Both the position numbers and the translations under genes were made by a program. The notes under the pieces are model-generated. The model was not told the origin of the DNA and did no database searches. It was given only the letters and a program-made list of their open reading frames with translations. Source: Rubripirellula lacrimiformis (GTDB lineage Bacteria > Planctomycetota > Planctomycetia > Pirellulales > Pirellulaceae). Taken from it: a DNA stretch of 64,000 bases. The DNA is taken from positions 3,658,001 through 3,722,000 of the forward strand of contig NZ_CP036525.1 in assembly GCF_007741535.1 (NCBI RefSeq). Direction: 5' to 3'. This document shows positions 27,039-38,300 of this stretch, piece by piece; position 1 is the first letter of the stretch; every line of letters starts with the position of its first letter.

Positions 27039-27907
27039 GATTGGACTCTTCTTGTTTCAGGAGTTTGCATAGTCAAAAGCAGATGAATTTGGAACCAAAC
27101 GGTTCGCCTAGATCTGCAATCGAACCTGCAAGTTCACAAGAGTCGTGGAATCGCACGATGCCCACACGGGCAGTCCGCAGCCAAGCGTTTGTCGCAATCG
27201 TTGCAACGACGTTGGTGAGGCACCTGCGAAGCAGACGCCAGGTTGCTTCGAAGGTTGGGGGCGAAAGTCGAATGACGGACCGCTGCCGTTCGCTGTCAGG
27301 CACGAAGTCAGTGCCATGTCCACGCTGGACACGCTATGGTCGACACCCTGATCCGCCTGCGTCTCGAAGCAGTGCGACGCGGTGCACTCCGGCGGTACCA
27401 AATGAACCGCAGAAACCAGCAAGATCAGCGGAAATAGGAATGTCCGACAAGCATTGCGCCATGACCGCGGCATGAATGCCGCAATCGCGTGATCGCTAGG
27501 GACTTGCGTGTCTGTCATCAGTGCAATGCATGGGGCCAGGTCGATCGAACTTAGCCAAGAGAGGTGGATACGGTTGCAGGCGGTCTTCATTGGGATTGCC
27601 GCAGCCGACCATTTCATTATCGGATGCGAATCAATCTAGCCAAGAGCACTGTGGCCAAAAATGAAAAGAATTGTTGTTCCAAGATGTCAAGCGTTCTTTC
27701 ACCGGATGAACTCCTCGCCCCACAGATTCGGTCTTGTGTCTCGACGATCATGGCGTTTCGCATCCGGAATCCGCCGCTTCGTCATTCCGAATTCGCGTGC
27801 CCAAGATCTGAATCCAGCAATCGCTTGGGACATCGCTGTGCCACGGCGGGGGGATCGGATTTGTCACGCAGATGTGATCTCAATCGGATCTCCTTAGGAC
27901 CAGGAAA
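27039..27907. other. Sparse region between the sulfatase and TPR-like genes
   Basis: About 870 nt, all downstream of the sulfatase and upstream of the TPR-like gene on the minus strand. It holds at most one weak short gene (27108-27473). The remaining sequence shows no repeat, tRNA or structured motif I can support. Confidence 0.4.
27108..27473 (-). CDS. Possible small secreted protein
   Basis: 121 residues if started at the ATG at 27471-27473. The N terminus looks like a signal peptide: basic MPRSWRNACR, then the hydrophobic run TFLFPLILLVSAVHLV. The mature part is Cys- and Ser-rich with no known motif. A longer frame begins at 27617. No family or ribosome-binding site supports it, so it may be a chance frame. 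Confidence 0.3.
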   Translation of the reverse strand: MPRSWRNACRTFLFPLILLVSAVHLVPPECTASHCFETQADQGVDHSVSSVDMALTSCLTANGSGPSFDFRPQPSKQPGVCFAGASPTSLQRLRQTLGCGLPVWASCDSTTLVNLQVRLQI

Positions 27908-29527
27908 TCACTGGAATCCCGAGTACTGCTGGACACCCATCTGCCGCTCCCATTCGACAAGCTTCTCGGTCAGCTCGCTGACTTTTTCTGGGTTTGCGGT
28001 GGCGACATCGCTTTGTTCGGCCTGGTCGATCGCAATGTTGTAGAGGCTGGCGGCGCCGCTTCGGTAAGCCAGCAGTTTCCAATCGCCTTCGCGCACCGAT
28101 GCGTAAAGGTCTTGGTACGCCCGGTATCCAAACAGTGGTTCGCCACGATCCAGCAAACGGTTGTCGCGGATCACGGACGCCAACGAAACTCCGTCCAGGT
28201 TGGGATCCAGCGACGGATCACCGCCAGCGATTTCCACCAGCGTTGGAAATAGGTCCGTCGACTGAACGATGCTATTGTTTTTCGTGTGGGGTTTCGTCAC
28301 GCCGGGCCAATGGACAATCAATGGCACGCGGGCACCGCCTTCGCACAACGTATCCACACGCTTGTTGCCCCGAAGTGGCAGGTTCGGGTACCAACTGCCT
28401 TGATCGGACAGGAAAATGACAATCGTGTTCTTGTCGATACCGGTGGCCGACAGCGCGCTGCGGACGCGTCCAATGGATTCATCGACCGCTTTGACCTGCG
28501 CGGCATAGATTGCGTCGGCATCGTTGTGCCCCTTCGCTTGGAAGGCCGCAACCAAGTCCGGTCGGCCAACCGCAGGTCGATGAACGTTGTAATACCACAT
28601 CGAAAGCATGAATGGCTGATCGCGATCGTAGGTGCGAATGAAGTCGATCGATTGATCGGTCAGTACGTCGGTCAGATAGCCTTCCTGGACATCCGACAAA
28701 ACGTCCGAGTGTTTGAAAAAAGGCGGTTGATACGACTTGGGGTGTCCGGCATTGGTGGTGCCAAACTGATTGTCGAATCCTTGCTTGACGGGATGGTACG
28801 GTTCGTGCCCAAGGTGCCACTTTCCCAAAAACTGATTGTAGTACCCGAGTTCACCGAGCGCCTCGGCATAGGTGGTGTGTTCCAACGGCAGCCAGTTGCG
28901 AGAGGGCACGTTTGCTGGATCACCCTTCCAAGTATTGAACTCCTGCTGCGTCCGGCCTTCGAGATCGAATCCATTGGCTGCGTCCGCAGGGATGTGCCGA
29001 ACCATCTGAAGCCGGGCTGGGTGCTTTCCCGTCAACAGTGTCGCCCGACTCGGACTGCACGTGGGACTGGCGATGTAAGCCCTTGTGAAGTCCAGACCTT
29101 CGTTTGCGAGTTGGTCAATGTTGGGGGTATCAAATTGCGGATTTCGATAGCCCACGTCGTTCCATCCAAGGTCGTCCACAAAGAACAGCACGATGTTTGG
29201 CTTCGAATCCTTGCTGCGTGCGCTGGGGGCATCCACCGTCTGCTGTGGTCTTTCGTTTTCTTGCGTCTGTGCTTGACCAGCATCCGATCGCGTTTCATTC
29301 AACGGCGGTCGATCCACAGCGGTCAGTTTGCTGCTGCGGATCTGAACGTTGTCGCATGGTTCCATCACGAGCGACGGCGTCTGGCCGCTTGGTTGGGATT
29401 CGCCCGATAGGACGCCTTGATCAGCACCATCGACAACCTCGGCGCGGACGCCCCGGTCGTCGATCGCGATCGTGATTGCGACAAAGATCGTCAGCACAGA
29501 AATCAGACGTCTCATCTTTGCATTCAA
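27908..29527 (-). CDS. Arylsulfatase-type sulfatase, secreted
   Basis: 539 residues with a signal peptide (MRRLISVLTIFVAITIA near the N terminus; start at Met1 or Met5). A linker of about 80 polar residues precedes the catalytic domain. NIVLFFVDDLGWNDVGY (111-127) supplies the metal-binding Asp pair, and CSPSR (157-161) is the type I sulfatase motif whose Cys157 is converted to formylglycine by an anaerobic or FGE-type maturase. GKWHLGHEPYHPVKQGF and LSDQGSWYPNLPLRGNK are further active-site segments. It removes sulfate from an organic sulfate, probably a marine polysaccharide; the substrate cannot be read. The 411 nt upstream contain its promoter region. Confidence 0.93.
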   Translation of the reverse strand: MNAKMRRLISVLTIFVAITIAIDDRGVRAEVVDGADQGVLSGESQPSGQTPSLVMEPCDNVQIRSSKLTAVDRPPLNETRSDAGQAQTQENERPQQTVDAPSARSKDSKPNIVLFFVDDLGWNDVGYRNPQFDTPNIDQLANEGLDFTRAYIASPTCSPSRATLLTGKHPARLQMVRHIPADAANGFDLEGRTQQEFNTWKGDPANVPSRNWLPLEHTTYAEALGELGYYNQFLGKWHLGHEPYHPVKQGFDNQFGTTNAGHPKSYQPPFFKHSDVLSDVQEGYLTDVLTDQSIDFIRTYDRDQPFMLSMWYYNVHRPAVGRPDLVAAFQAKGHNDADAIYAAQVKAVDESIGRVRSALSATGIDKNTIVIFLSDQGSWYPNLPLRGNKRVDTLCEGGARVPLIVHWPGVTKPHTKNNSIVQSTDLFPTLVEIAGGDPSLDPNLDGVSLASVIRDNRLLDRGEPLFGYRAYQDLYASVREGDWKLLAYRSGAASLYNIAIDQAEQSDVATANPEKVSELTEKLVEWERQMGVQQYSGFQ

Positions 29528-29938
29528 CCTAGTTTGGGCGGGCCGTCACGAGAGGAACCATGCGCTGAATCATTCCGACAGACCAGCAATGGTCGTGAGG
29601 CATAGGAAACATGTCACTGGAATCGTTTGTGCCTGAGTGCGAAACGATTCGACTCGATCAGGCACCGTGCACAAGGATCGATTTCGAAAGGAACCGGAAA
29701 CGTGACAACGATGCAGGTTCATCGAGCCTGAAGTTTATCACAACCACGTGAAGGGCTGCGACGGCGTGTGCCCGAATCCGATTCCGTGCTTTTTCCAGGC
29801 GATTCGACGCCGCGGCTGATCGGATTGCCTAGAAGCCGATTCCGAAACCGCGGCTTCGTCCGGAATGCCAGCGGGCAAAATGAATGGTTGATCATGCCGG
29901 GGGAACGCCTCGGCGCCACGAAGTGATAGCGCGTGGTG
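29528..29938. other. Intergenic region upstream of the sulfatase gene
   Basis: 411 nt after the GGDEF-HD stop and before the sulfatase start, both on minus. It probably contains the sulfatase promoter and the 3' end of the giant-protein operon. I see no distinct motif. Confidence 0.4.
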
Positions 29939-32386
29939 CTATTGAGCGGACACAGGGGCGGGAATCGCGGCGAGGGATGGTTCGCTGATTTCGGGAGGCA
30001 CGATCGTTTCCCCTGTGAAGCTGTTTCGCATCGCGCGGCACGCGTTGAGCAGTTCAAAAGCTTCGGAAACCAGCAATTCTAGCGTGGCATCTTCGCTGGT
30101 CACTTCGATGGCGTGTGTCGCGGCGGCCGCGAGTTCTGGAACTTGGCTGTGTTCGGCGGTTTGACGTAGTCGTTCGGCTAAAGTGACGAAGGTCTTTCCA
30201 TCACCGCTGTCGGCTGCGTTGACCAACCGCTCGACTTGTTCGCCGATGTTCAGCATCACTTCGTCAGCGTAATTGGGGCTGTAGGAAGCGACGGGTTCAT
30301 GGATTCCTGACTCAATGATCTGCACGAACATTTCGACCAGATCAGGGTCAAACTGCGTTCCGGCATGCCGGCGCAGTTCTTGGATGGCGTCTGCCTGCGG
30401 CATGCCCTTTCGGTATGGCCGATTGGACACCATCGCATCAAAGGCGTCGCTGATCGTCAAGATGCGTGCGCCTACCGGAATGTCCGTGCCCCAGACCTCT
30501 TGCGCCTTGCACTTGATGCCGCCGTATCGATAGTGGTGATACTTGACAATGCCCGTTAACTGCGGGCACTTGAACGACTTGTTCAGAATCTCGACTCCGA
30601 TTCGATCATGTCGTTCCATCAGTTTCCATTCTTCCTCAGTCAACGGTCCTGGTTTCAACAGAATCGAATCGGGCACGCCCACCTTGCCGATGTCATGCAG
30701 CAGGGCACCCATTTCGACGACGTAAACGTCTTTGGGGCTAAGGATGCGCTGGGCCAACAGTGCTGCGTAACTTGATACGCGCATCGAGTGGGAACCGGTT
30801 TGATGGTCTCGATACGACAGCGCGGACAGCAACGCGGTGACGGCTGCGTAAGGAATGGTCGGGCCGGCACAGGAAGCTTCGGCGGGCTTTTCGCGAGAAA
30901 TTTTCGATTCGTCAACGATCAAGTCGGCAGGAACGGTATCGAAACGAATCACCTGGTTACGACCGTTGCGTTTGGCAACGTACAGGCACTTGTCGGCTTG
31001 GTCCAACATGTCCTGCGGATCGGTACCGCCAAGGGAGGCACCGGAGACGCCAAGGCTGGCCGTGATTGTGAACTCCGGGAACTGCATTTCGCTGAGCCCA
31101 ACACGGATCTTTTCAGCCACTGCTTCCGCCGCGTCTAGATTCAGTCCCGGCATCAGGATCGCGAATTCTTCACCACCGTATCGGCAAACGACATCCGTTT
31201 CGCTGGTGGTTTCCAACAACAACCGCCCGGTTTCGGACAGAACTTTGTCGCCCATGCTGTGACCGTAGGTGTCATTGATGGACTTGAAGAAGTCAATGTC
31301 GACCATCATGGCGCATAGCGGCGTACCGCTGGCAATCGTTGTTTGCCAATGGTTTTCGAACTGTTCAAAGAACGTTCGTCGGTTGATGCACGACGTCAAC
31401 GGATCTCGGGTAGCCAGATAAGTCAGTTTCTCGTTCTGTTCGGTGATCGCCTTCTTGGATTGGCTAAGGTCTTCCAGTGTGTCCAGCAGCGCGGCCCGGT
31501 TGCGTTCCAGGGGTGTCACGTCGGTGAACGCCATCATGACACCTTGATAGGCGCCTGCATCGTCAAGAACCGGCGATGAATTGACTGAGAAGATTGTCAG
31601 GACCTGACCATGATCGTCTAGCAGCTGCATCCGTGTTCCGCGGGCCGTCCCGATGGATCCTTCGTGCCCCTCGGAGGGCGAGATTTCGGACGACTGCCAC
31701 GGGATGTCCCATAGCCGAGTCCCCATCAGTGCACTTTGTTCCCGACCAACATCACGTGCAAACTTTTGATTGACCAAGACAATGCAATCTTCCTTGTCGA
31801 CGATCACAACGCCTTCGGCAAAGTTGTCGAGCGCCTGACGAACGCGTGAAGGGACCGATTTGCCCGGGTCAAGGTATTTCAGGATTCGCCGCAGTTGCAA
31901 CCAGCAAGCGGTTCCCACTAAAACGACCACAACACCCAGCAGGCTCCATAAAGAACCGCTCAGGATTCGATCTTTACCGACGTAAACCGGCTGGAACTGG
32001 ATTTCAAGCTTTCCCCATTGACCCATTTCAGTTTGGATCGGAACGGTATAGCAGCCGTCGCTCTTTTGACGAATGGCTGTGGTCCAAAGATCTTGGTGGT
32101 TACCAATTTGGGCTGCGTAATCGCCGTTGGTTCGGCGCAGACCGATCGAGATCAGATCGTCGTTCTGTCCAGCGAACGACTGCATCTGCTGGCCAGCCTG
32201 ACGGACGTCGTGCCGGTTGATCAAATAGCTGATGTTGGTTGCGACGGATCCGCACAACTTGGCCCGGTTGATCGACGTCAACAAGCGCTCGTCCGGAATC
32301 AACCCGATGGAGGCAGAGAACACGATAGCGGCTACGCACAACGAGACAACACTAAAGTTGATTCGTGCAACGCTACTGATTTTCAT
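29939..32386 (-). CDS. Membrane PAS-GGDEF-HD protein (c-di-GMP enzyme)
   Basis: 815 residues. Two membrane segments (about 10-30 and 146-163) frame a periplasmic sensor region of about 115 residues. A PAS domain (about 183-300) is followed by a GGDEF domain (about 320-485) with an intact active-site GGEEF (404-408), so it can probably make c-di-GMP; the RxxD inhibitory site is lost (SETD, 395-398). The next domain (about 510-695) is an HD-GYP relative: HDIGKVGVPD keeps the His564-Asp565 pair and HH617-618 is kept, but the following HHERxDGxGYP signature reads HHYRYGG and lacks GYP, so hydrolysis is doubtful. A helical C-terminal part (about 710-790) is unassigned. The ATG overlaps the stop of the giant gene by 4 nt (ATGA), so they are coupled. 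Confidence 0.92.
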   Translation of the reverse strand: MKISSVARINFSVVSLCVAAIVFSASIGLIPDERLLTSINRAKLCGSVATNISYLINRHDVRQAGQQMQSFAGQNDDLISIGLRRTNGDYAAQIGNHQDLWTTAIRQKSDGCYTVPIQTEMGQWGKLEIQFQPVYVGKDRILSGSLWSLLGVVVVLVGTACWLQLRRILKYLDPGKSVPSRVRQALDNFAEGVVIVDKEDCIVLVNQKFARDVGREQSALMGTRLWDIPWQSSEISPSEGHEGSIGTARGTRMQLLDDHGQVLTIFSVNSSPVLDDAGAYQGVMMAFTDVTPLERNRAALLDTLEDLSQSKKAITEQNEKLTYLATRDPLTSCINRRTFFEQFENHWQTTIASGTPLCAMMVDIDFFKSINDTYGHSMGDKVLSETGRLLLETTSETDVVCRYGGEEFAILMPGLNLDAAEAVAEKIRVGLSEMQFPEFTITASLGVSGASLGGTDPQDMLDQADKCLYVAKRNGRNQVIRFDTVPADLIVDESKISREKPAEASCAGPTIPYAAVTALLSALSYRDHQTGSHSMRVSSYAALLAQRILSPKDVYVVEMGALLHDIGKVGVPDSILLKPGPLTEEEWKLMERHDRIGVEILNKSFKCPQLTGIVKYHHYRYGGIKCKAQEVWGTDIPVGARILTISDAFDAMVSNRPYRKGMPQADAIQELRRHAGTQFDPDLVEMFVQIIESGIHEPVASYSPNYADEVMLNIGEQVERLVNAADSGDGKTFVTLAERLRQTAEHSQVPELAAAATHAIEVTSEDATLELLVSEAFELLNACRAMRNSFTGETIVPPEISEPSLAAIPAPVSAQ

Positions 32387-35300
32387 CGTGCTGGTTCCTT
32401 ACCGCCGCCCGCCCCGTGATTGGCAATGATGTCGGCAACCGACGCATCATCACCATCCCCGATTGTCGTTGTTTGATGAACGACATAGATCGGATCAAAT
32501 CGCCCCCAAACCGGCATCGATGAAAACAACAGTGACGCCAAGTAGGTTCCGCTCATGCACCACAACGCCAATCCCGCGGTGGCTCCGATGAATACGCTTG
32601 TGGTCGCCCCGGCAGTGACCGAAAACAATGATTCTTGTTGTTCGGTGGCTTGTTCAAACTGTTCCATCGCCAGGTCAATTGCTCGTTGCTGGGCAGCGAA
32701 CTTCAGCTGCGTAAGTTCTTCGACTTCGAACGCGTTTCGGTCCACGACAGTGGATGTTCCAGCGTCCTGGATGACTTCCCAGTGCTGTGCCGCATTGATT
32801 TTTGCCCGCTGAACATCGGCTTGTTGTCCTGTCAGAGCCCCCAAATCTAGCTCACCAAACGGATCGAGGTCTGACTCTGCGGATTCGATTTGGGATTTAT
32901 CCGCACTTGCCTTGTTCTTGGTCGTCGTTGCCGCATCCGAGCTGGTTCCGGTTGTTCCGCCTTCGCCGGTTGTTTCGGATTCAGTGCTTGTTTCGGCTTC
33001 GCTTCCAGATCCAGTGCCTGATCCAGTGCCGGATCCCGCGTCTGGATCGGTACCCGTGTCTGTGCCCGACCCGCTGCCCGTTCCAGAGTCGGTACCGCTT
33101 CCGTTGTCAGTGCCCGTGTTTGGGTTCGTGGGTGCCGCCGCGATCACTTCGACAGTGATTCGCGAGGTTGCAGATCCGACCATTCCGTCGTTAACGGAAA
33201 AATCGAAACTGACCGATCCGATGAACCCTGCGGCAGGGTTGTAGGTCCAGCTGCCGTCCGGGTTTAAAACGACGCTTCCCGAAGATGGTCCGGTCACCAT
33301 CACCGCAGTCAGCGAATCGCCATCCACATCGGATGCACCTACCAACACGCCATTGGCGGCATCTCGTTGAATGCTGTTTCCAGCTAGCGTCGAAACGGTC
33401 ACGCTGGAACTGTTGATGGGCGTGTCGTTGACCGCTTGGATGCTGATGTCGACCGTTCCAAAGGTTTGCACGGGACTGCCCTGGTTGTCGTCCACGGTCA
33501 GCGTGATCGTGTCAGCATTGGATCCCCAAGTGTTGGCGGTCGAATGCACGTAACGCAGATTCGCAGGATCGTCCAAATAGGCGTTCAAGTCGTTTGCGGT
33601 CCCGGTCAGTGTGACGCTGGAACTGCTGTTTCCGCTGATCGTAACGCCAGCGACTGTTCCGGCGAACAGCTGACCACCGTCGGATGTTGACAAGGTCATG
33701 CTTGGTGCCCCGTCGCCCGCCGGATGGTCAGGATCGAAAAGTTCGACGTCGGATAGGTCGATGGGCGTCCAAACATCCTCGACCACTTGAAGGTCGCTCG
33801 GCAGAGTTCCTTGATTGATCGTTACATCGCCGTGTGCCACCACATTGATGAATGTGTCACGTGCGGCACTGGAGCCTCCATCGCCGTCGGTCAGTTCAAA
33901 CCGAGCGGTTCGGGTGCCGGGTGTCGGGTCGCCCACGTCGGAATTTTCAAACGAAATCGCACGGACCAAAGCTGACACCGCATCGCTATTTGCGTTGGCG
34001 TTGAAGGTGACGGACAAATCGACGCCGTTGGATCCGCCGGTCGATGTGCCGATGACAGTACCTTGGTAGGTGACGATGCCGCCTGTGATGCCAATCTGTC
34101 CCGCCGCGGTCCCCTGATTGATGACGCTCAAGATGTCCTCGGTGAAATCGCCACCGATCAGCGATACGTTCAGCACGCCTCCGTCAAAGTTGGTTTGATC
34201 CGTGTCGGTGACCATCGCTGCAGTGCCCTGGTCAATGGCAACCGCGCCATCGCCTTCGCCATATGCCAGCGTGTCGTTGTCCAGTTCGTGAATCACCGGA
34301 GCATCGTTGCTGCCGGTGACAGTGATCGTGACGGTTTCTTGGCTGGTCAGTCCGTGGTTGTCTTGCACTTCGTAGACAAAGGTGACATCGCGAGTTTCAC
34401 CCACCGCCAGGTCTTGGAAGTCGGCGTTCGGGTCGAACGTGTAGCTGCCGTCACCGTTGACGACCGCGGTTCCTTCGCTGGGGCCGGTCACTAGCGAATA
34501 CGTGTGCGTGTCATTCGTGTCGACATCGGTCTGCGATAGCGTGCCGCTGATGATCGATCCGTCTTCGATCGCCGCGTCGCTTGCCGACTGCGCGACCGGT
34601 GCGTCGTTGGTCCCGGTGACCGTGATCGTGACGGTTTCTTGGCTGGTCAGCCCGTTGTTGTCTTCGACTTCGTAGACAAAGGTGACGTCGCGAGTCTCGC
34701 CGTCGGCCAGGTCTTGGAAGTCGGCGTTCGGATCGAAGGTGTAGCTGCCGTCACCGTTGACGACCGCGGTTCCTTCGCTGGGGCCGGTCACTAGCGAATA
34801 CGTGTGCGTATCGTTGGTGTCGACATCGGTCTGCGATAGCGTACCGCTGATGATCGAACCGTCTTCGGATGCCGAATCTGTTGCCAACTGCGCGACCGGC
34901 GCGTCGTTGGTGCCGGTGACCGTGATCGTGACGGTTTCTTGGCTGGTCAGCCCGTTGTTGTCTTCGACTTCGTAGACAAAGGTGACGTTGCGAGTCTCGC
35001 CGTCGGCCAGGTCTTGGAAGTCGGTGTTCGGATCGAAGGTGTAGCTGCCGTCACCGTTGACGACCGCGGTGCCTTCGCTGGTGCCGGTCACCAGCGAATA
35101 CGTGTGCGTGTCATTCGTGTCGACATCGGTCTGCGATAGCGTGCCGCTGATGATCGACCCGTCTTCAACTGCCGAATCGGTTGCCGACTGCGCGACCGGT
35201 GCGTCGTTGGTGCCGGTGACCGTGATCGTGACGGTTTCTTGGCTGGTCAGCCCGTTGTTGTCTTCGACTTCGTAGACAAAGGTGACGTCGCGAGTCTCGC

Positions 35301-38300
35301 CGTCTGCCAGGTCTTGGAAGTCGGCGTTCGGATCGAAGGTGTAGCTGCCGTCACCGTTGACGACCGCGGTTCCTTCGCTGGGGCTGGTCACTAGCGAATA
35401 CGTGTGCGTGTCATTCGTGTCGACATCGGTCAGCGATAGCGTACCGCTGATGATCGAACCGTCTTCGGATGCCGAATCGGTTGCCGACTGCGCGACCGGT
35501 GCGTCATTGGTTCCCGTGACGGTGATGGTGACTGTCGCATCGTCAGCAAGGTTTCCTGTGCCGTCGTCGGTGGCTCGATAGACAAAGGTGACATCACGAG
35601 TTTCGCCATCGGCCAGATCTTGGAAATCGGTGCCGGGATGGAACGTGTAGGTGCCATCGGGATTCACGACGGCCGAGCCTTCGCTGGGAGCAGTGACCAG
35701 CGTGAACGTGTGCGAGTCGACGGCGTCGCTGTCGGAGACCGTTAGAGTGCCACCGACGGCGGCACCGTCTTCGATTGCTGCTTGGCTGTCATCATTGGCG
35801 ATGGGCGTATCGTTGACGGGGTTGACGGTGACGTCAAAGGTGACATCCGTGAACTCGCCACGCGCATCTGTGGCCCGCACTGTGATTTGCTGGGTCCCGT
35901 GTTCGTTGGCCGCATAGTCCAGCGTCAGGCTTCCCGCTGCGTTATCAATCGACGCCGAATCCAGAATCGCTGGGTTCGTGTAACCGATCAGGCTATAGGT
36001 CAATTCACTGTCGGAGTGTTCCAGATCGCTGAACGCGCCATCCAGATCGATCACGGTGTCGGGCGCATCTTCGGCCACAATGACATCGGCGATCGTGCCG
36101 GTGGGGTTGGAATTCAAGAATACATCGACCGACCCACCCGGGCTGTTGTACTGGTCGTAGACGGTAAATCCGACGTTGTCGTTGACCAGTCGTACGGATG
36201 CCCAGGTTCCAGATAGGCTGGCGGAAGTGAATAGGTCATCTAGCAAGCCGCCCGCGGTCATGCCAGCGACGTCCAAGTGCAGCTCGCTGCCTGTTCCTAT
36301 TTTCAAGTTCCCGCCCACCACGATCGTTTCGTAAGTGCTGGTGGAACTGGCTGTCAGTTCGACGACGCCATCGTTCAGAACGGACAGATCATTGGTGATC
36401 TTTCCCGTGCCCCGTAGAGTGGCATCATCGAAGATCACGCCGCCGGTTGCGTTGATCGTTTGGCCGTTCAGATCCAGTGTGCCGGCGATCACGTTGACGT
36501 CTTGGTTGGTCCCATCCAGGACAAGATCGTCGGCTAAGATGACCGTACCGGAAGACTTGTTGATGATCAGATTACCATTGGTAAGGTCGTCGCCGGAAAT
36601 CGTTTGGTCGCCTGTTCCGATCAACGTGATCGTGGCGTCACCACCGACGCTGGCGTCATTTGAAATCACGTCGCCGGCTACGCGGATGTCGCCGACGTTG
36701 ATGTTGGCGACGCGGTTGATGGTCAAGTCGCCACCCACGTTCAAGACACCGGCGATGTTTTTGTTGTTGCTGGAGTCAATGATGACGTCCGCAAAGTTGA
36801 TTGCACTGGCACTGATCGTGCCTGAGTTGTCGCCGAACGTGATCGTGTTTGTCACATTGGTCACGGTTCCCGCGGTATGCACCAGGCTTGCACCGATGGT
36901 CAGATCGGTAGCGAAGGTGAATGTTCCGGACGCTTTGTTGATCGTCAGTTGTTCGACTTTCGATCCGGCAACACCTGCAGAGATCGTTTGGTCGCCGGTG
37001 CCGTCGGCAACGATAACCGTCGTTCCGGTATAGGTTGCATCATTGAAGACCATGTCGCCTGCGACAAGGATTTGTCCGCCATTGAGCGTGCCGGCGTTTT
37101 GGAAGGTGAGGTCGCCATCGACGTTTAGGTCGCCGACAATTCCGCGAGTTCCAGAAACCGTGCTATTCAGAATGACATCGCCAAATGTCGCTGATCCCGC
37201 GTCGATCGTCGTGTTGTGCCCTTGGAACTCAACGGTGTGACCGTTGGTGTCAAAATCGCCAGACGTATGGGTAAAGCTTCCGCCTAGTTCAAGGTCATCG
37301 ATTAACTGAACGGTACCGCTAGCCTTGTTGATGACTAGGTTGCCAAGTTCGCCGGTGCCACCACCGGTGGAAATCTCTTGGTTGCCGTTTCCGTCCAGGA
37401 CAAGTTGGCTGGTGCCGGACCACGTGTCATCGGCGGTCAAGACGTTGCCCGCCAAATGGATGTCCGCACCGTTGATCGTTCCGACGTTGGTCACGGCCAA
37501 TTTGCCATCGATGTCCAACCCACCGACGATCGTAATCGTGCTTCCGTTGCTGATCGCAAAATCGATAAAGTTCAGCGCCGCGGCGTCGATGGTTTGCGCG
37601 CCGCTGCCGATCAAACTGACTTCGTACCCGGCAAAGTCAACCGCGCCTTGGGTGTGAGTGAAATCGCCGGCCACCGCGAGATCGCTTTGCGCGGTCAGCG
37701 TTCCGGTCGAACTGAGTTCGATGGAATTCAACGCATCGGAAATCGAAATCAATCGGTCGCTGGATCCGTCTACGATCAAAGTCGATCCGCTGGTGCTGAA
37801 TGATCCGCCTGTTTGTTCGAAATCGCCGCTCGATCGAACTGTGCTGCCGTCGATCGTCAGCGTTCCACCGGAGAGGTTCATCGCGGAATCGAATTCAATG
37901 TCGAATCCGGCGGTGTCGAAAGACCCGTCGGCAATGAATACGTCGCCGGTGCTCTGCAATGCTCTCGCTTGCGTGATTGTGCCGGTGTATCCCGCATCGA
38001 CATGGATTTCGCTGATCGAACCTGCAAACGCGGCGTCGAAGGTCGAATCCTTGATGCTGGTTGCGTTGAAGACAACGATATCATCGGCACCGGGGACCAA
38101 GTCGTGATCCCAGTTGTCTGCGTCCGTCCAAGCGTTGGTCACGCCTCCGCCATCCCACACAAAGGTGGTTTGCCCCGGTGTGACGGTGATCGCGACGGTG
38201 GTGGAATCGGTCAGGCTTCCGTCATCGACCAGGACAGCCAGACTTGCGTCCCCGCTATAGCCGATTTGGGAGTGGTAGCTTAGACCGTCGATCGCTGCAT

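Noticed and set aside
27564-28043. 159-aa plus-strand frame
   Set aside because: It runs into the sulfatase coding region on the opposite strand and has no supporting features.
28286-29410. 374-aa plus-strand frame opposite the sulfatase
   Set aside because: It is an antisense shadow with no signal peptide or motif.
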